Positions 27,815 to 36,203 of a stretch of 64,000 nucleotides of DNA are shown here, piece after piece (position 1 is the first letter of the stretch; every line of letters begins with the position of its first letter). The DNA comes from DASRDU01 sp035560235 (GTDB lineage: Bacteria > Acidobacteriota > Blastocatellia > RBC074), in assembly GCA_035560235.1 (NCBI GenBank), contig DATMAG010000076.1:1-64000 (forward strand), given 5' to 3'. Position numbers and translations under genes: made by a program. The notes beneath the pieces are model-generated. The model saw only the letters and a list, made by a program, of their open reading frames with translations, was not told where the DNA came from and made no database searches.

Positions 27815-28786
27815 TTGAAGCTCGAAACGCAAATCACGAATTCCGGCCCGCAGGTCTGTGATCTGTGCGGACAGTCAGAGCCGCAACTGGTGCTGACCAC
27901 GCCGCGCCTCGACGGGCCGCTGGTGCGTTGTCGCGGCTGCGGCCTGCATTACGTCATCAGACCGGCAGCGCCGCCTCTCGCAGCCGCAGTTTCAACCGCT
28001 TCAGGCTCACTGGCAATCTCATCTGTCATTCCTGCCTCTGCTCCGCCGAGCCAGGATGCCGCCGAAGAGATGCGCCGCCTGGCAGCACGGGCGCGCGAAC
28101 TTGAACTGGTCGAGCCTGAAGTCGAGGAGCGCGAAAGCCTCTGGCGGGAGATGACGGCAGCAGAAAGACTCAGCGATCTGCGCCGCTTCACGAACAGCGG
28201 CAGGCTGCTTGAGATCGGTTGTTCGACCGGAGAGATGCTGGCCGCCGCGCGGAATTCATTTCAGGCCTCCGGAGTCGAAGCCGACGAAGCCGCAGCCAGT
28301 GTGGCGCGCGCACGCGGGCTGGACTGTTTCAGCGGGACTCTCTTTGAGGCGCGGTTTGCTGACCAGACATTTGATGTAGCGGCGATGTATCACGTAATCG
28401 AACATCTGCCGAGTCCGCGCGAAACGCTGCGGGAACTGCACCGGATTCTGCGGCCCGGCGGATGGCTGGTGATTGAAACGCCGAACATTGCAACACCCTG
28501 GGTCAGGCTGCTCGGCCCGCGCTGGCGACAGTTCATTCCCGACCACATCTGTTTTTTCTCGCCCGCCACAATCACGCGGCTCTGCCGTGAAACAGGCTTT
28601 GAAGTTCAGGAACTGCGTTCGGTGGGCAAGGCGATGAGTGTGCGGCTGTTTCTGAGCCGTCTGGGCCGCTATCACAAACCGCTGGCGCGCGGTCTTTCAA
28701 CCCTCAGCACGCATTTGAGACTCGGGAACCGGACAGTCCGGCTCAACCTGAGAGATGTGATCCGGCTTTATGCCCGGAGACAGTGA
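27815..28786 (+). CDS. SAM-dependent methyltransferase with N-terminal zinc ribbon
   Basis: The 323-residue protein starts with two CxxC knuckles (VCDLCGQSEPQ and VRCRGCGLHY) forming a small zinc ribbon, as in sugar C-methyltransferase-like proteins. The Rossmann methyltransferase core follows: LLEIGCSTGEMLAAAR is motif I, VAAMYHVIEHLPSPRETLRE motif IV, and LRPGGWLVIETPN motif V. It probably methylates a sugar or glycan. The TTG at 27815 is four bases after the preceding stop. The glycosyltransferase partner upstream supports a role in surface polysaccharide modification; the acceptor is unknown. Confidence 0.85.
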   Translation: MKLETQITNSGPQVCDLCGQSEPQLVLTTPRLDGPLVRCRGCGLHYVIRPAAPPLAAAVSTASGSLAISSVIPASAPPSQDAAEEMRRLAARARELELVEPEVEERESLWREMTAAERLSDLRRFTNSGRLLEIGCSTGEMLAAARNSFQASGVEADEAAASVARARGLDCFSGTLFEARFADQTFDVAAMYHVIEHLPSPRETLRELHRILRPGGWLVIETPNIATPWVRLLGPRWRQFIPDHICFFSPATITRLCRETGFEVQELRSVGKAMSVRLFLSRLGRYHKPLARGLSTLSTHLRLGNRTVRLNLRDVIRLYARRQ

Positions 28787-28822
28787 GCAGAGAAACAAGG
28801 GAAAGCGGAACTCAGTCAGCGG

Positions 28823-29461
28823 CTATTCACTCTCGCCGATAATGCGCCGCATCTGACGCGCGGCCTCTTCGGGAGACTGCGCTTCGGCAATGGCCGCGCC
28901 GATGATTACTCCCGCGAGCGGAATCTGGCGCAGTTCGATCAGTTCAGGCAGGTCAATCCCGCCAGCCAGGAAAGTCGGCAGTTCAATCTCTTCGACCAGT
29001 GAAACAAGCTGTTTGTGAGCTTCGCGCTGGCTGACCTTGTGCTGTCTGAATCCGCGCCGGTTCAGACAGAGCGAATCCACACCGAGCTTGCGCAATTCGC
29101 GCGCGCGCTGCTGAATATTGTCAACGCCCAGACTGTCGGCCATTACTTCGCCATCGTATCGTTTTGCCGTGCGCACCACGCGCTCAATTACGGCGTCAGA
29201 AGCGCAGCCCAGCACCGTTACCACGCTCGCTCCGGCGGCAAAGGCCAGATCAGCGATCGGCTCACCGGCATCCACGACCTTGATGTCAGCCACGATTCTG
29301 CGCCCGCGAAAACGGCGGCGCAGTTCACGCACAGCGCGAATGCCTTCGCGAATCAGCAGTGGTGTGCCGGCTTCAATCAGATCAACATACCGCGCCACAC
29401 TCGACACCAGTTCCATCTCGCGTGCCAGATCAGGTCTGTCCAGAGCCAGTTGCAGTTTCAT
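28823..29461 (-). CDS. Hexulose-6-phosphate-synthase-like protein (OMP decarboxylase superfamily)
   Basis: The 212-residue protein is a short TIM barrel of the OMPDC/HUMPS group, which includes 3-hexulose-6-phosphate synthase (formaldehyde fixation) and 3-keto-L-gulonate-6-phosphate decarboxylase. The N-terminus MKLQLALDRPDLAREMEL and VDLIEAGTPLLIREG match the family. The catalytic D-x-K-x4-D lies in VADIKVVDAGEP. ASVVTVLG and TFLAGGIDLPEL complete the phosphate site. Which reaction it carries out cannot be decided here; no 6-phospho-3-hexuloisomerase gene lies next to it. A hairpin with DnaA-box-like 9-mers sits just upstream of its start. Confidence 0.78.
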   Translation of the reverse strand: MKLQLALDRPDLAREMELVSSVARYVDLIEAGTPLLIREGIRAVRELRRRFRGRRIVADIKVVDAGEPIADLAFAAGASVVTVLGCASDAVIERVVRTAKRYDGEVMADSLGVDNIQQRARELRKLGVDSLCLNRRGFRQHKVSQREAHKQLVSLVEEIELPTFLAGGIDLPELIELRQIPLAGVIIGAAIAEAQSPEEAARQMRRIIGESE

Positions 29462-29484
29462 TTCCGATTCGCCCGGATTTCTGG

Positions 29485-29519
29485 TTTTCCACAGGTTCTG
29501 TGGAAAATTATGTGGAAAA
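29485..29519. repeat. Hairpin with three TTTTCCACA-type 9-mers
   Basis: TTTTCCACA is at 29485-29493 and its reverse complement at 29499-29507 and 29511-29519. The first two form a 10-bp perfect inverted repeat with a 3-base loop. The 9-mer matches the relaxed DnaA box (TTWTNCACA). It lies 24 bases upstream of the start of the hexulose-phosphate-synthase-like gene, downstream of ftsK. Confidence 0.6.
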
Positions 29520-29709
29520 GCGGCCTCAGGTCACTCTCAAATCTTCGCAAAATCGAAACTTATAGCGGTTTGCACATTTCTTCGACAATCGGTTAAGTCC
29601 AAAACTCTCAGCCATATGGCCCACGCCTTCAGATTCAACTTTCAATTAAACACAGGCAAACAGAGTTCAACAAAATATCTCTGTGCAAAACTCCCGGGCG
29701 GAGCCGCCG

Positions 29710-32412
29710 TTACTCCTGACGAATCTGGTCGAGCCTGTCCAGAAAATCGGCCTTGACCAGCACTGCGCGTGGCTTGCTCCCGTCTTCCGGGCCGACGATG
29801 CCGTCGCGGTACATCATGTCTATGATCGAAGCCGCCCGCCCGTAACCGATCCGCAGGCGGCGTTGCAGCACCGAAGTCGAAGCCCGCCCCATCTCAATCA
29901 CGATTCTGAGCGCCTCTTCGTACTTCTCGTCTTTCTTCATGTCACCGAAATCGTCGCCCTCGGCCTCCTTCTCGCTCATCTGCACCTTGTTGTCGTAATC
30001 AGGCTTGCCCTGCGCCCTGGCGTGCTCGGCGATCCGCTTGACTTCCTTTTCATCCACGAAAGCTCCGTGAACACGCACCAGCCGCGAGGTGCCGGGCGGC
30101 AGAAAGAGCATGTCGCCCTGGCCAAGCAAAGCCTCTGCGCCGTTGCTGTCAATGATCGTCCGTGAGTCAACCTTCGAGGAAACGCGGAACGAGATGCGCG
30201 ACGGGAAGTTGGCCTTGATCAGTCCGGTGATCACATCCACCGATGGCCGCTGCGTCGCCAGAATCAGATGAATGCCGACGGCGCGGGCCATCTGCGCCAG
30301 ACGCGTGATGCTCTCTTCGACATCGCGCGCGGCCACCATCATCAGGTCGGCCAGTTCGTCAATGACCACCACAATGTAAGGCAGCGGCGTCGGCAGGTCA
30401 GGACTGTCTTCGGCCAGATTGCGATCAACGGTGGCGCAGACTTCGTTGTTGTACTGATCAATGTTGCGCACGCCGAACGCGGCCAGATGCTTGTAGCGGT
30501 TCTCCATCTCAGAGACAGCCCACCGCAGCGCATAACTCGCCCGCTTCGGATCGGTCACGATCGGCGTAATCAGGTGCGGGATGTCAGCATAAAGTCCGAG
30601 TTCGAGCCGCTTCGGATCAACCAGAATCAGTTTGACCTCGTCCGGCGTGGCCTTGTAAAGCAGCGACACCAGAATCGAATTGAGCGCGACCGATTTGCCC
30701 GCGCCCGTCGCGCCCGCAATCAGCAGGTGCGGCATCTTCGCCAGATCGGCCACGTAATTGAGGCCGTCAATCGTTTTGCCGAGCGCGAGCGTCAGTTTCG
30801 ATTCCGATTCGCGGAATCTTTTCGACTCGATGACTTCGCGCAAGCGGATGGTTTCGCGCCGGTCGTTGGGGACTTCAATGCCGACAGTGGATTTGCCCGG
30901 AATGCGATCAATGCGAATTGATTCAGCTTTCAGGCCCAGACATAAATCATCAACCAGACTGGTGACGCGGCTGTATTTGACGCCGGGATCAGGCTTGAAT
31001 TCAAAAGTCGTCACGACCGGGCCGGGACAGATGTGCTTGACCTGACCGGAGACATTGAACTCCTTGCACTTTTCGGCCAGTTGAATGGCGCGATCCATCA
31101 GTTCGGTATCGGCCTGTTCGTGACGCTCTGCCGGTGGCGTGAGCATATCAACGGGAGGCAGCTTGTATTCCGAGGCCGTGCGCAGGACGTTTTTGACAAG
31201 CGACAACGAACCTCTGGCGACAGGCTTCGGCTTCTCTCCGAACAGATCGTCATCTGCCGGTTCGCTGCGTTTGACCTCGGCGGTGGCGACCATTTCCTCA
31301 ACGCTGCGCTGCGACTCGGCGCCGTCTGCCATCAGCGATTCGTCTTCACTGTCATCGTCAGTTCCCTGCCTTGCCTGCGCCGTGCGCGCCGCAGTTCCTG
31401 ATGCTGCCGCCGCAGCGCTGCGGCCTGCGGCATTCTGTGTTCCGGCGCGCGACGATGCCCCGTTGGGCAGCAGTTCATCAACTGCCCCCGCGTGCTGAGC
31501 GACATTCGGCTCGCCTGATTTTGCGACAGGCGCTGCGCTCGCAGCCGCAGTCGAAGCGGCGACCGGCTCACCGGCTTTGCTGATGGCAGGAGCAGTCGCT
31601 GAAGCCTGTGCTGCAACTTCGGCCTTGCGCGAACTCTTCTCTGCCCTGCCTTTGGGTTCATCAGATTCCGTTTCATCATCCGCGCCGATGCTGATCTCAT
31701 CTTCGGCCTGGCGGCGCGCGCGTTCTGCGGCGCGATGCTCACGCCATTCACGGAACCTGCTCATCATTGTTGTCCAGAGTCCGGCCTCCTGTTCACGCGG
31801 CGTCAGTTGCATCGCCATCGCCACCAGTGAGAGCGGCGTGGCCATCAGCAGTCCGGCAACCAGCACGACAAAAAGCGCAATTGCCGCGCCCGGCGTATTG
31901 AGCAGCCGGGCCAGCCCCCAGTCTTTACCCTGCACCAGAAAATGACCGAGCAGCCCGCCCAGGTGGAATGAAAGCAGATTCGGACTGAGCGAATCCACCA
32001 CTGACATCAGCCCGGCCAGCGAGCCGATGACCATCATCAGCCCCATAATTCTGATGCCTGAGACGCGCATCAGCCGCGCTTCACGAATGCGCCACCACGC
32101 CAGCACGAACAGCACAAACGGAACCAGCAGCGCAATCAGTCCGAAAGCTTCATAGAGCCACGCCGACAGATTGGCCCCGACCGGCCCGATCCAGTTGTGA
32201 ACCGTGCTGCGTCCCGTCTCGACGCGCCACGACGGATCATCACTGTGATAGCTGATGAGCGAAAGCAGGGCGATGAAACCAAGCGCCGCCAGCGCCAGCC
32301 CGATGATTTCATCAGTCAGCGTCGGCCCTTTTTTCGCCGCCCGGCCCGATTTCGCTTCGGACTTGCCGCTTTTCAGGGCTGATCTCAAACGTGCGGACGG
32401 AGCTTTTGCCAT
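29710..32412 (-). CDS. ftsK: DNA translocase FtsK/SpoIIIE
   Basis: The 900-residue protein pumps chromosomal DNA at the division septum and activates dimer resolution. Four membrane segments lie in about residues 30-200. A long Ala/Ser/Glu-rich linker follows to about 420. The motor has Walker A LIAGATGAGKSVALNSILVS, then VKLILVDPKRLELGLY, Walker B IVVVIDELADLMMVA and the RecA-like LATQRPSVDVITGLIKANFP. The C-terminal winged-helix gamma domain (STSVLQRRLRIGYGRAASII) reads polarity sequences. The length is typical. It is preceded upstream by a palindrome and prfB on the same strand. Confidence 0.96.
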   Translation of the reverse strand: MAKAPSARLRSALKSGKSEAKSGRAAKKGPTLTDEIIGLALAALGFIALLSLISYHSDDPSWRVETGRSTVHNWIGPVGANLSAWLYEAFGLIALLVPFVLFVLAWWRIREARLMRVSGIRIMGLMMVIGSLAGLMSVVDSLSPNLLSFHLGGLLGHFLVQGKDWGLARLLNTPGAAIALFVVLVAGLLMATPLSLVAMAMQLTPREQEAGLWTTMMSRFREWREHRAAERARRQAEDEISIGADDETESDEPKGRAEKSSRKAEVAAQASATAPAISKAGEPVAASTAAASAAPVAKSGEPNVAQHAGAVDELLPNGASSRAGTQNAAGRSAAAAASGTAARTAQARQGTDDDSEDESLMADGAESQRSVEEMVATAEVKRSEPADDDLFGEKPKPVARGSLSLVKNVLRTASEYKLPPVDMLTPPAERHEQADTELMDRAIQLAEKCKEFNVSGQVKHICPGPVVTTFEFKPDPGVKYSRVTSLVDDLCLGLKAESIRIDRIPGKSTVGIEVPNDRRETIRLREVIESKRFRESESKLTLALGKTIDGLNYVADLAKMPHLLIAGATGAGKSVALNSILVSLLYKATPDEVKLILVDPKRLELGLYADIPHLITPIVTDPKRASYALRWAVSEMENRYKHLAAFGVRNIDQYNNEVCATVDRNLAEDSPDLPTPLPYIVVVIDELADLMMVAARDVEESITRLAQMARAVGIHLILATQRPSVDVITGLIKANFPSRISFRVSSKVDSRTIIDSNGAEALLGQGDMLFLPPGTSRLVRVHGAFVDEKEVKRIAEHARAQGKPDYDNKVQMSEKEAEGDDFGDMKKDEKYEEALRIVIEMGRASTSVLQRRLRIGYGRAASIIDMMYRDGIVGPEDGSKPRAVLVKADFLDRLDQIRQE

Positions 32413-32495
32413 ACTTCCCGTGAACTGTCGTGAAAGGTAAATAACCCGGTCAGCCGCGCTGAATCTCTGCTGACCTGAATTGAATGTGCCAGAAG

Positions 32496-32582
32496 GAACA
32501 GACAGGATTTAAAGGATGAACAGGACGCTGGATAAAGCAGCCTGCTTCACTTCATTCTGTCAATCCTGTCAATCCTGTCCTG
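32496..32582. repeat. Intergenic palindrome, TCCTGTCAA family
   Basis: The right part 32554-32582 carries tandem TCAATCCTG units (GTCAATCCTGTCAATCCTGT). The left part 32496-32525 holds the imperfect inverse (ACAGACAGGATTTAAAGGAT). It lies between prfB and ftsK on the same strand. Confidence 0.65.
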
Positions 32583-32599
32583 ATTTCTGCCGACTCAAA

Positions 32600-33728
32600 T
32601 CAACTGCTGCTGACTGCGGCGGTGTTGCGTTTGGCGAGCAGGTAATCCTTGATGAAATCATCAAGCTCGCCATTGAGCACCGCGTCCACATCGCTGCTTT
32701 CGTGTCTGGTGCGCACGTCCTTGACCAGGCGGTACGGATGCAGCACGTAGTTGCGAATCTGCGAGCCGAAGGAGATGTCTTTCTTGCTCGCTGCGAGCTT
32801 GTCGGTTTCAGCCCGCTTCTTTTCCATCTCCAGTTCATAGAGCCGCGATTTCAGCACGCGAAAGGCGACCTCACGGTTCTGATGCTGCGACCGCTGATTC
32901 TGACAGGTCACGACAATGCCGGTCGGAATATGCGTGATGCGCACCGCTGAATCGGTCGTGTTGATGTGCTGCCCGCCCGCGCCCGTCGAGCGGTAAGTGT
33001 CAACGCGAATGTCCTTGTCCAGCACTTCGATTTCGATGTCCTCGTCAAATTCAGGATGAACGAAGACCGAAGCGAAACTGGTTTCACGACTGCCGCCCGA
33101 ATTGAACGGCGAAATCCGCACCAGCCGGTGCACGCCCGATTCACCAGCGAGTAACCCGTAGGCGTAATCACCTTCGACTCTGAACGAAGCCGATTTGATG
33201 CCGGCCTCTTCACCGGGCTGATAGTCGTACATCTCGTATTTGAAGCCCTGGCGTTCGCACCAGCGCAGGTACATCCGCAGCAGCATTTCAGCCCAGTCCT
33301 GCGCATCGGTCCCGCCCGCTCCGGCATTGATGTCCACGAAGGCATTGCGCGCATCGTTTTCACCGCCGAGCAGCATCTGCGTCTCGCTCTCTTCGACTTC
33401 CTTTGTCAGTTGCGAGAGCGTCTCGCGCAGTTCCTTGAATGACGCTTCATCTTCAGCGGCAAATTCAAACAGCACGCCGATGTCATCAACCATGCGCTGC
33501 TGATTTTCAGCCGTGGTGATGGCCTTCTCGATGCGCGCGCGCTGCTGCAGCACTTTCTGCGCCGCCGCCTGATCGTTCCAGAAACCGGGCGCAGCGGCCT
33601 GCTCTTCAAGCTTCTGCAACTCGGCCCGCTTTGCCGCAACGTCAAAGAAACCTCCGTAACTCTTCAACGCGATGCTTCAAATCCTCGTACTGATCACGCA
33701 GTTCCTGTACAGCTAATGTTTCGATCAT
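32600..33728 (-). CDS. prfB: Peptide chain release factor 2 (programmed +1 frameshift)
   Basis: RF2 recognises UGA and UAA stops and triggers peptide release. The ATG at 33728 (GAGGAG upstream) opens a 28-codon frame MIETLAVQELRDQYEDLKHR and on, ending at an in-frame TGA at 33642-33644. A +1 shift at CTT-TGA-C continues into DVAAKRAELQKLEEQ and gives about 375 residues, the normal length. The GGQ motif is in STGAGGQHINTTDSAVRI, and the RF2-type recognition stretch RISPFNSGGSRETSFA contains SPF. The gene starts four bases after the ParE-like gene ends. Production should be autoregulated, since low RF2 favours the frameshift. Confidence 0.96.
33641..33655 (-). promoter_or_regulatory. prfB frameshift site
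   Basis: On the minus strand the sequence reads GGAGG-TTT-CTT-TGA-C. The Shine-Dalgarno-like GGAGG lies three bases upstream of the CTT slippery codon, the same spacing as in the classic E. coli site. The TGA is codon 29. Confidence 0.92.
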
Positions 33729-33731
33729 GAC

Positions 33732-33977
33732 TTACTCCTCATCAAAGATTGCGCCGATGTCCTGCGCCTGATGTAAAACCCGCACAATCGGAAAGCTTCG
33801 CAGCAATGGTCCCAGTTCAGGCCGTGCTCTGCCGATTTCGGGAAAACGAATCAGCTTGTCAAAAATATCAATAATCCCGTCAACCAGACGCTGCGCGACT
33901 TCAAAACCAAAGGGTGAATGATGAATGAAGATCCCAAACAGGTCGTCATCAGCCTCTCGCGTGACGTTCAGTTTCAT
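33732..33977 (-). CDS. RelE/ParE-family toxin, internally shortened
   Basis: The 81-residue protein matches the ParE family at both ends: EADDDLFGIFIHHSPFGFEV and FPEIGRARPELGPLLRSFP, then IVRVLHQAQDIGAIF. Typical members carry about 14-16 extra residues between RSFP and VRVLH, the central beta strand often reading like GRYLIFYR. Here they are missing in frame, so the fold is probably damaged and the toxin may be inactive. It overlaps its antitoxin gene by the ATGA arrangement and ends four bases before prfB. ParE toxins poison gyrase; others of the family cleave mRNA. Confidence 0.8.
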   Translation of the reverse strand: MKLNVTREADDDLFGIFIHHSPFGFEVAQRLVDGIIDIFDKLIRFPEIGRARPELGPLLRSFPIVRVLHQAQDIGAIFDEE

Positions 33978-34261
33978 GCACCTTCTCCGTTTTCTGGTGA
34001 AGTCAGATGCTGCTGAATCCTGTTCTGAATATGAGCTTTTATTTCCATCGCAGAATCAAACGTCAGATACTCACCACGTTCAAGCTGCTCCAGTCCCTTA
34101 TGGACTTCTGCCCTTAGCCCTTCCAGCTTCTGCCGCTCCCGGTCTTTCTCTTCAGGCAAACGCAGCCCTTCATCAATCACATCCGTTGCTGACGTGTAAC
34201 GCCCGCTCTGCAATTTCTGATTGATGACAGCTTCCTGTTCAGGTGTCAGAGTGATGTTCAT
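33974..34261 (-). CDS. ParD-like antitoxin
   Basis: The 95-residue protein starts MNITLTPEQEAVINQKLQSG and continues YTSATDVIDEGLRLPEEKDR, the ribbon-helix-helix dimer and DNA-binding part of ParD antitoxins. The rest (EVHKGLEQLERGEYLTFDSA) is the flexible toxin-neutralising tail. The start at 34261 was chosen because it matches the family N-terminus. The stop overlaps the toxin start (ATGA). It should bind the ParE-like protein and repress its own promoter. Confidence 0.85.
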   Translation of the reverse strand: MNITLTPEQEAVINQKLQSGRYTSATDVIDEGLRLPEEKDRERQKLEGLRAEVHKGLEQLERGEYLTFDSAMEIKAHIQNRIQQHLTSPENGEGA

Positions 34262-34433
34262 GAAACCATCTCCCGAAAAAATCTGCTGTATCAATTCGCC
34301 GTTAGCTTAGCACAAACAACTCTGTCTCACAGCCTTTCCACCTCACCGCCTGGGAGAAAGGGAATGAGATTCATCCGGTCCGCGAAGCGGGCGAGGCGGA
34401 CTTCTCAACTATGTTCACAGCTTTGTCCTCAAC

Positions 34434-36029
34434 TCAGGCCGCTTCGCTGTACTCACCAAAGACCCGGCGCATGGCATCCGCGATTTCACCGAGCGTCGCG
34501 TAAGCTTCAACTGCCGTGATGATGTGCGGCATCAGGTTTTCGCCTGACCGCGCAGCCTGTTCGACTGCTTCAAGCGCAGCTTTCGCCGCGGCCTGATTGC
34601 GTTCGGCGCGCACGCGGCGCACGTGCTCTTTCTGCGCCTGCTCGCTCGCCGGATCGAGGCGCAGCGTCGGAATCGGCGTTTCTTCACTGACCTGAAACCG
34701 GTTCACGCCGACCACGACTTCGGTTCCGGCTTCGACGGCTTTCTGGTAGTCGTAAGCGGCGCGTTCGATTTCGCGCTGCACCCAGCCTGCTTCAATGGCT
34801 GAAAGCATGCCGCCCATCTCGTCAATCTTCTGAATGTAATCAAAGGCCCGCTGTTCGATTTCATTCGTCAGATATTCAATCGCATAAGACCCGGCGAGCG
34901 GATCAGCCGTGTCAGCCACACCGGATTCGTAGCCAATCACCTGCTGCGTGCGCAGGGCAATGCGCGCTGAGTCTTCAGTCGGCAGGCTCAGCGCCTCGTC
35001 TCTGCCGTTCGTGTGCAGCGACTGCGTGCCGCCCAGGACTGCGGCGAGCGCCTGAATCGTCGTGCGAATCACATTGACTTCGGGCTGCTGTGCGGTCAGC
35101 GATGAACCGGCGGTCTGCGTGTGAAAGCGCAGCATCATTGATTTCGCATCCTGCGCGCCGAAGCGTTCCTTCATAATCTTCGCCCACATCCGGCGTGCGG
35201 CTCTGAACTTCGCCACTTCTTCGAGAAAGTTGTTATGCGAATTGAAAAAGAACGCGAGGCGAGGCGCGAAATCATCCACCTGCAATCCGGCCTCAATTGC
35301 CGCCTGCACGTAACAGATGCCGTCAGCCAGGGTGAAGGCGACTTCCTGCACGGCGGTCGAACCGGCTTCGCGGATGTGATAACCGGAAATCGAAATCGTG
35401 TTCCAGTTCGGCACTTCACGCGCGCAGTATGAAAAGATGTCGGTGATGATTCTGAGCGACGGTTTCGGCGGATAGATGTAAGTGCCGCGGGCGATGTATT
35501 CCTTCAGAATGTCGTTCTGAATTGTCCCGTTCAGTTTGTCCGGCGTCACGCCCTGCTTTTTTGCGACGGCAATGTAAAGCGCCAGCAGAATCGCCGCCGT
35601 CGCATTGATCGTCATTGAAGTCGAAACGCGATCCAGCGGAATGCCGTCAAAGAGCGTTGCCATATCGGCCAGCGAATCAATCGCCACGCCGACCTTGCCG
35701 ACTTCGCCCGTTGCCAGTTCGTGATCGCTGTCATAACCGATCTGCGTTGGCAGGTCAAAAGCGACTGACAGGCCCGTCGTGCCCTGTTCAAGCAGGTATT
35801 TGTAACGCCGGTTCGATTCCGCCGCCGTCGAAAAACCGGCGTACTGCCGCATCGTCCACAGGCGGCCCCGGTACATCGTCGCGTACACTCCGCGCGTGAA
35901 AGGATACTGCCCCGGTTCGCCCAGGTCGCGTTCAGGCTCCAGCCGCACGTCTTCGGGCCTGAAGTGATTTTTCAGTTCGATGCCTGATGAAGTAGTGAAC
36001 CGCTCCCGGCGCTCTTTTGCTTTGCTCAT
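34434..36029 (-). CDS. Acyl-CoA mutase large subunit, methylmalonyl-CoA mutase type
   Basis: The 531-residue protein is the catalytic TIM-barrel subunit of a coenzyme-B12-dependent acyl-CoA mutase, most like methylmalonyl-CoA mutase, which converts (R)-methylmalonyl-CoA to succinyl-CoA. LWTMRQYAGFSTAAESNRRY near residue 65 and ISISGYHIREAGST carry the substrate-site Tyr and His. MLRFHTQTAGSSLTAQQPEV completes the pocket. The C-terminal cobalamin-binding domain is absent, so a separate small B12-binding subunit is expected elsewhere. The ATG at 36029 (MSKAKERRER) gives the family N-terminus. Propionate or odd-chain and branched-chain catabolism is the likely role. Confidence 0.9.
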   Translation of the reverse strand: MSKAKERRERFTTSSGIELKNHFRPEDVRLEPERDLGEPGQYPFTRGVYATMYRGRLWTMRQYAGFSTAAESNRRYKYLLEQGTTGLSVAFDLPTQIGYDSDHELATGEVGKVGVAIDSLADMATLFDGIPLDRVSTSMTINATAAILLALYIAVAKKQGVTPDKLNGTIQNDILKEYIARGTYIYPPKPSLRIITDIFSYCAREVPNWNTISISGYHIREAGSTAVQEVAFTLADGICYVQAAIEAGLQVDDFAPRLAFFFNSHNNFLEEVAKFRAARRMWAKIMKERFGAQDAKSMMLRFHTQTAGSSLTAQQPEVNVIRTTIQALAAVLGGTQSLHTNGRDEALSLPTEDSARIALRTQQVIGYESGVADTADPLAGSYAIEYLTNEIEQRAFDYIQKIDEMGGMLSAIEAGWVQREIERAAYDYQKAVEAGTEVVVGVNRFQVSEETPIPTLRLDPASEQAQKEHVRRVRAERNQAAAKAALEAVEQAARSGENLMPHIITAVEAYATLGEIADAMRRVFGEYSEAA

Positions 36030-36203
36030 AAGTATCGATCCTGCCCTGAAGAGACTGAACTGCGGCGCGATTCTATCACGCGACTTTGCAATGCCCGAAG
36101 CGGCAAAAGAAAAGGCCATCCTTGTCGGACAGCCTGTTAATGACTGCAGCTTGTGATGGCTTCAGCCGCGCGTTTCAGTGCGCTTCGACGATGCAGCGTG
36201 AAT

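Noticed and set aside
29485..29519. DnaA-box-like cluster as a replication origin
   Set aside because: No dnaA, dnaN, rpmH or parAB nearby, no AT-rich unwinding stretch, and only three boxes. Kept as a hairpin of interest only.
29015..29756. Plus-strand frames of about 190-210 codons opposite the hexulose-phosphate-synthase-like gene
   Set aside because: Two overlapping antisense frames cannot both be real, and neither shows a motif or ribosome site.
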